This document shows positions 11,696 through 23,310 of a stretch of 64,000 bases of DNA, one piece after another. How positions within the stretch are numbered: the first letter of the stretch is position 1; each line of letters begins with the position of its first letter. The DNA is from Cryptomeria japonica (Eukaryota > Streptophyta > Pinopsida > Cupressales > Cupressaceae): NCBI RefSeq assembly GCF_030272615.1, contig NC_081412.1:544066370-544130369 (forward strand), in the 5' to 3' direction. A model generated the notes under the pieces. It had not been told where the DNA came from. It worked only from the letters and a program-made list of their open reading frames with translations, and searched no databases. The translations under genes were made by a program, and so were the position numbers.

Positions 11696-13325
11696 ATGGA
11701 GGGAACAGAGCAAGTAGGGGGAAATTTGAAAGCTGGAAATGGAGGGAACAATGAGGCTGGATTCTCTGGTTCTGAATCCACTGTAGCTCAAGGACAAGTG
11801 ATGGATGATGAGGATGGGAGAGAGGATGGGGACCCATGGCTATGAGACCCTCCTCCTGACCTTTAGGCAGTGAAAGTTGACTCGAAAAAGATCAAGGAGG
11901 TGCAAGCTTCCAAACCCTAGAGTAGTCTTTTTGCAAGGCAAACAACTAGAAAACCAACAGGTAAATCATCTTTCCCCTTTGTGAAAGATATATCTAATAA
12001 TAAAATAGGCAAACTTGCTATTGAGGTTCCTGATTTGGTTATTGATCATAGTATCTCTTTAATGGCATTCTCTCTGGTGGGGAAGTTTGTTGGACCACGA
12101 CCCAATATTAAGGATGTCAGGTCTTTTGTAAAGAGAAAATGGAGAATGAAAGGTTAGGTTGATGTCTCAGCCTTGTCCAGAGGTTTTTTTGTTTTCTCAT
12201 TCTCTTGTGGGGAAGATATGGAAGCAACATTAAGCAGTGGCCCCGGGATGTTTGGTAAATCTTCTTTATCTATTAGAAAATGGTCTCCTAACATGGAACT
12301 CAATGACTCTTTCTTTGAATCTGCTCCGGTTTGGGTAAGGCTGCCAAGATTGCCAATGGAATTTTGGGTGGAGGATGTTTTCTCAGGAATTTCTAACTCC
12401 TTTGGGGAGCTTGTTGTGATAGATCCAATGACTGCATCTCGCAAAACATTGGTTTATGTGCATATTTGTGTCAATATTTCACAAAATATGGACCTTTGTA
12501 GCACTATTGATATAGGTTCCAAACTTGGGTTATGGGAACAAACAATAGAGTTTGAATCACTCCCCTTTGTGTGCTTTTCTTGCAAAAAAGCTAGTCACTG
12601 GCTAAGGCTTGCCCCGGCAACCCTAAAAAACTTGTGATGGTAAACACCCACAAATAGGTTTGGAAAGAAAAGAATAATAATAAAGAAGGTAACAAGTTGG
12701 AAGGAAAAAGTAGAATCTCTATCAATATTCTATAACCATCAAAAGGAGATAGAAATGACCCTCCTAAGAATCCCCCTTTGAAGGAGAATAAAAAGAATGA
12801 AATCAAGGAGTTTGAGATCAAAATAGTTAATACTTTTGAGGCTCTACAGACATAGGAGAAGAAGAATGATATTAGTGAAGAGACACTTGAAGATGGTGAG
12901 ATTGAGAATATCACCGATTCTCATCATGAGGTCCTTCAAGCTTCTATATCAAAAAAGATGAACAGTGCCTAAATGAATTTGAAGGACATGAAATTAAACT
13001 TGGAAGGGGCAACAAGTTTGGATCACCTCAGGTAAATTTAAATGTGTTATTCCAGAATATTGGATTTGATACGCCCACATCATCCCAGAAAAGAGAAGAA
13101 CTATGGAGTAATATTCAAGATGAGCCTCGAGAGTAACAAGAAGAAGACATAATAGGGAATGGAAAAAAAATAAAAAATAAGAAGGCAGGAGGCCTTAATG
13201 GGGTAAAAACTAGGACCAAGTCCAAGGCTGATATTGGTGCTTCAAAATCCCCACCGGTACATAAAACTATGAAATGGCATAGGAACCAGGAGAGCAAGAA
13301 AAACATAGCTGATGGAAGGCAGTGA
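11696..13325 (+). pseudogene. LINE ORF1 (DUF4283-like, CCHC zinc knuckle)
   Basis: The ATG at 11696 starts a frame of about 540 codons ending at TGA 13323-13325. Residues about 120-290 show the pattern of plant LINE ORF1 DUF4283 regions: SLVGKFVGPRP, then VKRKWRMKG, FVFSFSCGEDME, and PVWVRLPRLPMEFW. A zinc knuckle follows: CFSCKKASHW, with its last Cys in a different frame (AKACP at 12601-12615), showing a one-base loss near 12600. A second frame change lies near 12966. Stops (TGA and several TAG) precede the domain. The C-terminus is Lys/Glu-rich. The likely role is RNA binding in the retrotransposition particle. Confidence 0.82.
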
Positions 13326-13357
13326 ACTATAAAGGAATCTTGCCCTCAGGTTTCCAA

Positions 13358-16300
13358 ATGAAGGTAATATCATGGAACATCAGAGGCCTAAATGGTCTCA
13401 ACAAACAGAATATATTATGGAACCTTATTCGAGATCAAAATCTAGATATTATCCTGGTTTAGGAAACCAAAATGAGTAAAGAGAAAGTGGAGAACTTAAA
13501 CTTCTTTAAAAATGGAGGGGTTTGTGGCAGCAGCTCGAATGGGGCATCTAGGGGGTAGTGATTTTCTGGAACAAGAAAACCATCTCTGGAGAAATGATTG
13601 ATGAAGATGGCAACATAATATCCCTAAAAGTTAAAAGAATCTATGAAGGAAAGGAATGTGTGATTACCAATATCTATTCCCCTAACTCCAAATCTCCTTG
13701 AAGTAAATTTTGGGATAAAATCTAGCAAAAAAGAAGATCTTTTCCTACGAACAGTTGGGTTGTGATGGGAGATTTCAATACTCCTCTGCAAGGCATTGAT
13801 AAATCTAGGGGAACTCAAGCACAACTGGACAATAGATCTGACTTGATGCACTTTATCAATTTCAATTCTCTCATTGATATAGATCTCAATGGGGCTTCCT
13901 ACACCTGGTCTAACCGAAGGGATGGTGAAGACCTCATTTAGGTAAGACTTGATCGATCCCTTATCACTAATGATTGGATTCTTTCTCATAGATGTTCCCT
14001 ATCTGTTATGAATAGAATTCGTTTGGATCACTATCCCATTACTTTTATTTCTAAGAATTTTAAGAATAATTAGAGTTTCCCTTTTCGGTTTGAAAAGATG
14101 TGGATTTCCCACCCTTATCTTGAAAAATCTATTGCCAACTGGTGGAATATTGATGTGAAAGGAATTGCCATGTATAAAGTTGCCAAAAAACTTTAAAATA
14201 TCAAAGTCAACATTAAGATATGGAACAAGAAGGTCTTTGGTGATATTTTTTATTCAAAGGAAAAGTTGAAGGAGGAACTAGAACAGATCAAAAATTCAAT
14301 ATAGAAAGATGGCTATAAAAAGTATTCCAAAGCCATCGAAGATGATGTTTTAGTCAAACTTCACAACATTATCTCTAGGGAGGAAATCTATTAGAGATAG
14401 AGATCTAGGGCGATTTGGTTGGAGGCTGGGGACAGAAACACTAAATTTTTCCACATGACTTCCTTAAAACATAAATCTGCAAACAAAATTTCCAGATTAA
14501 TTGTTGAGGACAAAACTCTTCTTAATAAGGATCAAATTAGGGATGAAGCTGTCAGTTTCTTCAATCAGCTCCTCACCAGGAACATGGACATTGATTATAC
14601 CCAACAACATAATCTGGTTAATATCATTCCCAAGATCATTAATCCTATTCAGAATAAGGCCCTCTCTACTATCCCTTCTGCTAGAGAAATTAAAAAGGTT
14701 GTTTTTTCATTTCAAGGGGATAAAGCTCTGGGTCCTAATGATTTCCCTATGTTTTTCTTCCAGGAATTTTGGCAAATTGTGGGAGAATACACGGTTAATG
14801 CGGTTAAAGAATCCTTTGGCTCTAGAAGAATCCTTAAGGAACTCAATTCCACGTTTATCGCCTTAATTCCTAAAGTTGCTGGGTCGGATTCAATGGGAAA
14901 ATTCAGGCCAATAAGTCTATGTAACTCTTTCTACAAAATCATATCCAAAGTTTTGACTACTAGAATTTTGGCTATTCTCCCCTTCATTATCTCTAAGGAG
15001 CAGAAAGGTTTTCTTCTTGGCAAGCAGATTTTGGACTCTATCATTCTTATGCATGAGAATATTCATTCCCTCAATGCTGCTAAAAAAGAAGGATTTTTGA
15101 TAATGTTGGATTTGGCGAAGGCTTATGATAGAGTGGATTGGCATGTTCTTTTCAGAATCATGGAGGCTTTTGGATTTGATGAGAAGATAACCAAAATTAT
15201 CAGAGAGCTGATCACCACTCCTATGTTTTCAATTCTTATTAATGGATCTCCTACTAAATTCTTTAAATCGTCAAGGGGGCTTAGACAAGGAGATCCCATA
15301 TCTCCTATTCTTTTCACCATTTTGGCAGAGAGCATGAGTAGATTGATACATAATTTGAAAGTGAATAAAATCATCACAGGTCTTCAAACTTCCTCTGCTG
15401 ATGTTTTTTGTTCTCATCAACAGTTTGTTGATGATACTATCCTCATGGGATATTCTTCTATTGGGGAGGCTGATGCCTTCAAAACTGCTCTTAATTCTTA
15501 TGCTTTGGCTACTGGTTAGCAAGTCAATTGGGACAAATCGACTATATACTTCATGAACACTCCGGTCACAAGACAATAGAGAATTGCTAGAATTATTGGT
15601 TGCACAGTGGATGGGCTCCCTTCCACCTACCTGGGTCTTCCCTTAGGTTTAGCTCCCCCAAACTCCTTTTAGGATATTCTTATTGACAAAATCAACAAAA
15701 AAATTGTTGGGTGGAAAGGTTCCATTTTATCTCAGGCTGGGAAGTCGCAACTCCTTCAAGCTACACTCCAGAACCTCCCTATTTATGCTCTTAGCTTATT
15801 TGGTATCCCAGCTAAATTTGTTGAAGCATTGGAAAGAATCCAGAAGAGATTTCTATGGTCAGGAGTTGGAGAAAAAAAGAGGATATCCTTGGTTGCTTGG
15901 GACAAAGTTTGTAAACCAAATAACAAAGGAGGGTTGGGGATTAAAGCTCTAAAAACCTTTAATAAAGCTCTCCTAGCAAAACAATTATGGAGAGCTTATG
16001 ATACCAAGAAAGATTGGAATCAAATTAGGTTTGACAAATATATTCAGAATCAGCCTATCCAGAAGATCTTTAATTCTGAAGACATCCCTATTGGATCCTT
16101 CATTTGGAATAGTATTATCAAATCCATAAAAGTGGCCAAAGCTGGAGCTGGATGGGTCCTTGGAAAAGGTGACAAAATAAGGTTTTGGGAGGATCCTTGG
16201 ATGAAGAGTGAAGCTCTTTTTGATCAAGGCAATAGTCAATTTATTGAGGAATGTAAAAGGAGGTTTGGACTTATGGTGTGTGACTACTAGAAGGAGAACA

Positions 16301-17544
16301 AATGGGTGAGGGTAGATGTTATACATGTGGAATTTTCCCTGCTCCAAAAGGAGCTGCTATCCTTTTCTATTAACAAAGACTATGATGATGTTTATCTTTG
16401 GAAAAGTAATCCTAGAGGTGAATTTATGGTTGCTTCTGCCTACAAAAACACTTTTTCTTAGACTAGTGATCCCATCTGGAGTAAAGTTTGGAACAACATT
16501 CTGATCCCTAAAGTCAATATGTTCTTTTTGCTTGCTACTCACAATAGGACCCTTACTATTGACAATTTGGTCCGAAGAGGTTTTAAATTCCCTAATAGGT
16601 GTGAGCTATGCCAAAAAGAGGAAGAATCGGTTGATCACGTTTTTTTTCACTGCTCATTTACTTAGGAAATTTGGAGTAAGTTGTGGGAGAAATGGAAAGT
16701 TGACTGGATTATGAAGAAGAGTCTCAAGGATATTATTTGGCAATGGAATTTCCCCACCAAATGCCATCTTATAAAGAACCTTTGGTCCTTGACCCTCCCC
16801 ATGACTTGCTGGGGTATTTGGAAAGAGAGAAATAACATAATATTTAGGGAAGCTAAGTGCACCTCTTAGGTGGTCTTTGAGAAAATTTGCAGGGCTATAA
16901 AAGAGAACATCAATATTCCTCATAGGAATAATAAGAAATGGTTTGTTATTGATATGAATGAAATGGAAAAAGGTATCCTCACTGAATGGAACCTAATACA
17001 CAAAGTCTGTAGATCTGACAATAAGAATAGGAGAGATAATATTGTTTGGTGCTTTCCTGATCATGATTGGATAAAGGTGAATTTCGATGGGGCAGCTAAA
17101 GGCAACCCTGGGAAGTGTGGTGGTGGAGGAGTTATCATAAATGCTCAAGGAGTCTGTATTGTGGATTTTGCTTCACCTTTTTGGGTCCAAAATAATCATG
17201 TGGTTGAAGCTCTGGCCATGCTAAAAAGCCTCCAACTTGCTTAGGGATTCAAATTTTAAAAAAATTGGCTGGAAGGGGACTCCTTAAATATCATCCAAGC
17301 CCTCAAAGGTACAAACTTTGTCTCTTGGAATATTACTAACTTAGGTGAAAGTGCTAAAAAATTGTTAAATAACTATGTTAGTATTATCATAACTCATACT
17401 CTAAGAGAAGGCAATAAGGTTGTGAATCTCTTAGCTAATGAAGGGGTCAATTTAGAGGATGGTGTTAAATATATTGGAGAAACTCATTGTAAAAGGGATG
17501 TTAGAGAGCAATTATTTTTTGATCGCATCAATGGGTCAAGTTAA
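13358..17544 (+). pseudogene. LINE ORF2 (endonuclease, reverse transcriptase, zinc finger, RNase H)
   Basis: ORF2 starts 32 bp after the ORF1 stop. The endonuclease shows WNIRGLN, ETKM, NIYSP, GDFN, YTWSNR, RLDRSL and LDHYPI. The RT shows FRPISLCN, LDLAKAYDRVDW, GLRQGDPISPILF and FVDD, where FADD is usual. A zinc finger (CELCQ...DHVFFHC) lies near 16606-16650. RNase H (about 17080-17520) has FDGAAKGNPG, VEAL and EGDSLNI, but the final Asp region reads VVNLLANEG, apparently Asp to Asn. After one frame change near 13545 the remaining 4 kb is one frame. I count 15 TAG, 2 TAA and 1 TGA premature stops. It ends at TAA 17542-17544, overlapping the ORF3 start. Confidence 0.93.
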
Positions 17545-19519
17545 TATCATTATTATCTTTTGGGGAGTGGATTCCAAAGATAGATTTTGGGGGCAGATTA
17601 ACTGTCAGTTAATGATTGCCTTTTGGCATCATTTCTATGATTATATGCGTGAGGAAGATTATAATAATAAATGCTGGTTTTGTGCGGCCATTAACATAAG
17701 TTTCAAAACAACGAAAAAGACTTTGTTTTGTAACTCCAAAATTTTAAACAAGAATTTGGGATTACACCTACATACTATGAATAACATCTTTGGGATCTTC
17801 TAACTGCTGTTCAAAATTGGTGGTAATTTAAACAGGAATGAGCCCCTAGGATGCGAAAACTAGAAGAGTGAACGAAAAGTCTGGAGAAGGCTTCATAGAT
17901 ATGGCTTTACTGACTATATGGAAAAGCTTCACAGAAGCAGAAATTTGGTTTCACATGGTTTTGCTAGAGGCTGGAATAACAATAGAGTCACCTTATTCAA
18001 GGAGATATGGTTAATTGATGAGGATCTAGTTGCAAAGGTCATGGGTCTTTAGAAGGAGGGTACTAAATTCTATAGAGACTGGAAGTATGCAGCCGAAGTG
18101 TTAAAAACTTCCCAAAATTAGATGATGAGAAGGGAAAGCTTGTTAAGAAAGACAACATTTCCTACTACATTCCCCAGCAGGTAAAGCCCTTCTGGCAAAA
18201 AGTTTTAAGGGTTTTAATGGAGTTTCTCACTATTGATGGTAGATTTACTAAAATCTATAACTATTATTTTACAATTCTTAACCACTTCCATCATGGGGCT
18301 AAAATATCCCTCCCATATTATTTAGCATCTTCTTTGAATGAGAGTCTAGCTGATCACGCTAAAAAGCCTAATTCTTACCCTATAGCCCATCAGGGGCTCA
18401 TATTTCTCATTTATGAATATCTGAAGGAAAAGGCTAGGGCTACCAAAGATGATCCCCTAATCACCAATGCACATATTTTTGAGAGTTGCGGAGATTCTGA
18501 TTCGGATGAGGATCAGCCTAACATGCCTATCTAGAAAAAAAGGAGAGCTGATATAGATAATGTTGAAACGGAGGTGCACTGTGATGTGGAGGAGGAAAAG
18601 GGGAAGGATATTGAAACAAAAATGGAGAGTGAGAATGATGAGAATTTTGGTGAAGAGGAAGAAGGGGGTAACTCTGAAAACCCTCACTCTAACCCTATGG
18701 GCTCGGATAGTAGGAATGTCGCTCTGAATTCTAAGGAGGAAGACAGCCCTAACTCTGTGGCTACTGAGTAGGGTAGGGATTCTACGAATACTAATTTGAA
18801 TACTACTTGTAACTGTACTCTGGAATCCTTCAACTTCTAGAAATGGGTTGTGGACAACATTACTAGTATGCAAAGTAAACAGAGGGATCTAGAAAACAAG
18901 ATAAATAAGTTGATTGAGGAAAATAATTCGGGGAAAAAGAATGAGGAGACGAAAACCAATGAAGTTGAGGAGGAAATCGAGATGGAGGAGTGGCTGGGAA
19001 AAGGACCAAACCAAAGGGGATTTGAAACATCTAGAGGATGTTATCCGAATGTTGAAAGAACAGGCCGAGGAGGATAAAGACAATATCAATACCCGGGTTG
19101 CCCAAACTAAAAAGGCTCTGAAAAGTTTCATCACAGAATATGAATGCTAGATAGTGGATCACTTGGAGAGGAAAAATTAGGATAAGAATTTGGTAATCAT
19201 TGAAGATGTACCAACTTCTAGCTACACCCATCATATTTTCAGGTGAAGGACTAGGCAAAACACTACTAGGATGGAGACCAAAATGAAAGATATCCAGCTG
19301 AGACAAGAGAGAAATGATCTGAGGGAAGCGGCCAAGGGGATGATTCTTTTGGTTCAGAATGCTGAGGAGTCTATAAAAGTATTCAATTGATATGTAATGC
19401 TGGGTTTGGGAGGCCAATTTCTTGTTGGCTCCTTGCTGTCTTTTTGTCCCAGCTGCTGGTTTTTGTGCTAGTCTTTTGCAGCTGTTTTGTCTTGTTTCTT
19501 TCATGCTCATCTTTCATAA
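17531..19519 (+). pseudogene. LINE ORF3: novel protein downstream of RNase H
   Basis: The ATG at 17531 overlaps the ORF2 stop by 14 nt (ATGGGTCAAGTTAA), in the +1 frame. The ORF runs about 660 codons to TAA 19517-19519, leaving a 46-bp 3' UTR. It has about 11 stops (8 TAG) and frame changes near 18100 and 19005. Residues about 130-330 form a domain conserved in the LINE at 19881-20893: FARGW...NRVTLF...IDEDLVAKVMG...KEGTKFYRD, then MEFLTIDGRFTKIYNYYF and KISLPYYLASSL. An acidic Asp/Glu/Asn-rich region and a coiled coil (KHLEDVIRMLKEQAEEDKD) follow. The pattern vaguely recalls Pfam's 'putative plant transposon protein' domain; this is unverified. The overlap suggests termination-reinitiation. 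Function unknown. Confidence 0.75.
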
Positions 19520-19565
19520 TGTAAGTGGGTTTTGGGTCCCTTAAAACCTGTATTTCTTAATCAAA

Positions 19566-19582
19566 AACTAATAATTATGATG
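19566..19582 (+). repeat. Target-site duplication, right copy (17 bp)
   Basis: Exact repeat of 11611-11627, immediately after the A-run that ends the LINE. Confidence 0.9.
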
Positions 19583-19880
19583 TATTACTGGTGAATTAGT
19601 TTAATTTTTTTAAATAAATTATTAAATTTTGGCAAATTTGATCCAATCATGTATCGACTATTTTGGCGAATCTTTGAATTTAGCAATTTAATAAAATAAA
19701 CTCTTTGGCGATTTGAATAAGAAGAAAATAAAATTTTGTAGAAATGTGGCGATTTAGCTCACCTTAAAACTTGAACTATTAGCCAAATTTTGATTTTCAA
19801 ATTTTAAAAAATAGCCAATTAATGAATATTAGCCACTAAAAAAATCACTCTAACAATTCCCCAGAGTAAGACACCATCTT
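19583..19880. other. AT-rich right flank of the LINE insertion
   Basis: Non-coding AT-rich DNA with TTGGCGAATCTTTGAATTT-like words resembling the left flank. It separates the two tail-to-tail LINEs. Confidence 0.4.
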
Positions 19881-20893
19881 TTTCTTTAAAGAGGCTTTCA
19901 TTTTATTTTTAGCCATGGAGAGGGTTTTCATAGAGGTTTCTGGTTTGCCCGTAGGCCTGCTCAAAGGGTATTTTTTAGGAATTTTTTAGGGGGAGGAGAT
20001 ATTTCCTCTTGCCAGTCTGAATCCCCATCAGAATTTCCCTTAGACATACTAGTTTCAGTGATATACCCTTCTGAGTTCGGAGGTGAAATGGGGTTAGATA
20101 GTGCAGGAAGACTAGCAAAGTTCTCATGAATGAGTTGGATAACACCAACATGCAAAATAGGGACACTCCTAGGATTTTTACAGTGTTCCAAAATACAGTG
20201 TTTAAGAGAACACAACAGATAATGGGGGAAAGAAACCCTAACCTTGTACTTGAAGTGGTTGACAAGGATGAAGTGGTAACCATACACCCTTGTGAATCTC
20301 TCGTCCATAATTACATATTCCATCACCACTCTAAGAACCTCCCTCTAGAGATTTTTTATGGTGCTGGCCTCAAAGTAGCTATTCAAAACCTTTACTAGAG
20401 CTTCCCTGTCTTCCCTTGATTTAGGGAATTTAATGATCGCTTCATCGGATATCTTCTTGTCATGGAAGAATTTCATACCTTTAGTAGAGAGGTGCGTAAC
20501 TTCTCCAATAAGACCCTCATTGATTATCACTTTTCTTCTAGATAGAATGATGCCTTTCTACTTCCAGTTTTTGACAAAATATCTCACAATGTCAAGGTTA
20601 ACACCATGAATCTTTTCTAGGGAAGGTTTCAGTCTCCTTTTGACAATTTGATTCCATACCTTTTGGTTCTTCTGGTGCTTTTCATAACTTTTTGGCTCCA
20701 CCCTTTTCCTAATACCCCCCATTTTTTCGCAGGTTTCTTTTTTCTCACTTGCAAAGTAGATTAACTTGGCTTTAAATTTACAGTAAAGCCTAGGAACCCA
20801 CAAAATGTGCCATTTCATGTAGTTTGAAGGGATAATAATGATGTCGATGATGTAGTGAATGAAACAGTACCTTTCATTGATCCTCTTAATCAT
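19881..20893 (-). pseudogene. LINE ORF3, second copy (minus strand)
   Basis: The ATG at 20893-20891 overlaps the RNase H-frame stop (ATGATTAA) and is in the same +1 relation as in the full-length LINE. One frame runs to about 19961 with two TAGs. Conserved blocks match the other copy: EKIHG, VIINEGLIGEVTHL, TKGMKFFHD, then MEYVIMDERFTRVYGYHF, VSFPHYLLCSL and VIQLIHE. An acidic Ser/Asp-rich segment follows, and the frame decays near 19880, so the coiled-coil tail is absent. The sequences are clearly diverged, so conservation of the blocks hints at past selection on ORF3. Confidence 0.75.
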
Positions 20894-21305
20894 TTTTTGA
20901 AATGACTTTTCCATGAATAGCATCATATCCAATTAAGGATTTCACCCCCTCTTCTAGGTCCTTGTAGGATTGCCACGTCTACCATCCAGAGAGCTTTACT
21001 CCTTCATTGGAAAAATAGTCAGCGACCACATTTGCTTCCCTAAACATGTGTGAAATTCTTACATTCTCAAAGTTGCTAATGAGGGATTTAGCTTCGTCGA
21101 TCCAATTTTTGATGGTCCATGAGGGGGATGACTTACCTGAACGGCATTTGATAATATTTTTCAAGTCCCCCTCAATCCCTATATTTTTAATATTCAATTT
21201 TATAGCAAGGTCAATGATCTAGAATGCTCCTATGGTTTTGGCTAAGTGATTGGACTAAGAGCCCAAGGGGAGTGGCATCACCGAAACAACACTGAAGATA
21301 GTTTG
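20886..21305 (-). pseudogene. LINE RNase H domain, C-terminal part
   Basis: Minus-strand reading gives MPLPLGS, SNHLAKTIGAF, IEGDLKNIIKC, RISHMFREANVVADYFSNEG, the usual order of the central and C-terminal RNase H motifs. The final catalytic-region Asp (VVAD) is retained, unlike in the full-length LINE. Two or three in-frame TAGs occur. The frame closes at TAA 20886-20888, and the downstream ORF starts inside it. Confidence 0.8.
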
Positions 21306-22236
21306 TTAATAAACATGGCAATCAATACTTTAGAGAAGTTAACGCCCTCATTTCAAAAGGATACATCTGATACTTCATCTGGGCAATTGAAAAGCCTAAT
21401 TGATTCTATTGATTCCCATTTTGAATATTTTGAGAAATCTATAGAGGTTAAGGTTAGGAGTGAATTTGAAGCTAAAAGGCTCTACACCCTAAAGAAAATG
21501 ATCTCAAATGATAGACTCACGTTGAGTAATTGTGTAAAAATAATGCAAAATGCAATAATCATAGGTGGAAACTTGTACAAATCATGCTTATCTCTGAACA
21601 AGTTCACTATATATTGAGAAGAAGTCTCAAGAGTACAAGGATCAGTTGGAAAAATTGTATCAGTCAGTTGATCCATTGTCAAATTCTTTAAGCCAGCATA
21701 AAAATCTAGTAATTTCTATGCTTGAGAAGATTTGAAGTCTGAGTTATGATTAGGAAAGGATAATTGGTAGAATTGGAGAACTTAGGAGTCATATTGTCCC
21801 TAAGTTGGATGTAATGTTAAATTCTCTTCAAGATGCTTAGAGTGCTCTCAAGACAGATGGTCTGGTTAATCTCAAGATTGTAGAAGTGCAGTCTTATCTT
21901 CTCAGTGGGTTTATCATAGTTTTTGAGAATCTGCAAAAGGGTTGGGATAGTCACTTTGACTCATTAAATAATTTGTATGTAGATATTTTCAAGTTTTTTA
22001 TGAAGACTATACAATAATTTTGGCCTCAATTCTTGATTTCCAATATCTTACCTTTGTCATTGATGTCAAAGGGGGAGTGTATAGGAGTGAAAAATGTTGA
22101 TCTAAGGGTGAGTTCCTTAATTATTTTATTCTTTGATTCTTTGGAATCTAGTGATTACATTCTTGGTTGCAGTGTATATATTTTGGTTTTGATCTGACCC
22201 TTAGTCATTTTTCACTAAGTGTTGTCATCAATGCCA
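21306..22236 (+). pseudogene. Unusual retroelement ORF, part C (coiled-coil, ends at polypurine tract)
   Basis: A plus-strand frame includes INTLEKLTPSFQKDTSD, LKSLIDSIDSHFEYFEKS, NDRLTLSNCVKIMQNA and, after a frame change near 21620, YKDQLEKLYQSVDPLSNSL, GRIGELRSHIVPKLDVML and LQKGWDSHFDSLNN. It is strongly helical and has no pol motif. TAG and TGA stops break it. It leads directly to a polypurine tract and LTR at 22248, so the ORF lies in the 3' position of an LTR retroelement where pol would normally be. It is probably the continuation of parts A and B, separated by LINE insertions. Confidence 0.5.
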
Positions 22237-22758
22237 AAGGGGGAGATTGTTGGAAAGAGACACTGCAGGTATGTTATGATGTTGCCATTCATGAAAAATC
22301 ATATCAGTTTTGGCATCTGCACTTCATGTTTTCATCATTCTGGAAGATTGATTGGAGATTGATCAAGTATTGGTAAGGTCCGGTAAGATGAATAGGGTAT
22401 CCAACAAAGTGTACAATATTTTGGTTGAGTATTTTTATTTGTGGATCTAGGACATGTGTTGTGGTTATGCAATTTACCTTATTGTAGGTTTATAGCCTTC
22501 TCCAATAATCATGTTTTGGCTAGAACAATGGTTATTAGTGGTAATGTGTGATAATTTAGTTTGTTGATCTTGCAGATCAATTTTTGCGGTTGATTGTGTG
22601 TTCAAGGTTGGTAAGCCAACTTGTGGGAAGCATGTGGATATTTGGTTGTGGTTCTCTTGGTTGTTTTTTGATCAGATTGAAGTCAACTTGTGTATGTGTT
22701 TCATCTTTTGTGATGTGTTCTTGAAGCCGACTTGGTGGTGACCTAAATTGGTGATGTG

Positions 22759-22768
22759 TATATATAAG
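22759..22768 (+). promoter_or_regulatory. TATA box-like element in the LTR
   Basis: TATATATAAG lies about 510 bp into the LTR, a plausible U3 position for the LTR promoter. No transcription start can be verified from sequence alone. Confidence 0.4.
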
Positions 22769-23310
22769 ATAGGTTTATTTGATTATTTTGGAGATAAATG
22801 TGTGTTTGGGATATATGTATGAGCAATTGTGCATTGTCTCATGTGTGCAAGGTGTATATTGGTGCTCCTGTATGTTGCAGAATATCATAACAGAGTATTT
22901 TTGTAGAGAAGAGTAAGAAATATTTTGTACTTAATAGGAACTATACTCAAACATTTTTTGATGCTATTTGATAGTTAAAAACACATTGTAATCTCTTACA
23001 ATCATTTGTAAGGCAGTGAGCCTTCTGGGTTGTAGTCCTCATTTGTAAACATTGAGCAGTGGGCTCTGGGCAGTGTGTTTGAATGCATGTGCATTCCCCT
23101 ACGTAAATTTTTTATACTTTTCATAAAGTATTTTAATATTGTGGGTTAGAATCCCATTGTAGTTTTTCCCTTAACCGGGTTTCCACATAAAAATCTTGGT
23201 GTTATGGTGTTGTTAATCTTTGTTTTGTGTTTCTATACTTTAATTTCTTTAATTTTCATTAAGTGGTTTAAAGGTCATATTGTCAAATTTAAAAATTACA
23301 GAACACTAAT

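Larger units (their letters stand above)
11628..19565 (+). mobile_element. Full-length L1-like LINE with three ORFs
   Basis: The 7,938-bp unit is bounded by exact 17-bp direct repeats. It contains a short 5' UTR (11628-11695), ORF1 with DUF4283-like and zinc-knuckle regions, ORF2 with endonuclease, RT, zinc finger and RNase H, and a third ORF after RNase H. It ends in a short 3' UTR and A-run (TTAATCAAAAA). The order endonuclease-RT-RNase H is known for plant L1 elements; the third ORF is not part of the standard description as I know it. The copy is dead: about 15-18 in-frame stops in ORF2 and several elsewhere, most of them TAG, but very few frameshifts. Confidence 0.88.
19881..21305 (-). 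mobile_element. 5'-truncated LINE fragment (RNase H plus ORF3), minus strand
   Basis: A second, diverged LINE copy points leftward. It starts inside RNase H near 21305, where plus-strand coding sequence of another element begins, and ends near 19880 within ORF3. No clean target-site duplication was found. It preserves the RNase H then ORF3 order of the full-length LINE, so it is important comparative evidence. Confidence 0.75.

Noticed and set aside
13358-17544. TAG as a reassigned or suppressed codon in the LINE and gypsy ORFs
   Set aside because: The TAG sites appear to replace both Gln and Trp, other lesions (frameshifts, lost catalytic residues, TAA and TGA) are present, and plant nuclear genes use the standard code. 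Mutation bias explains it better.
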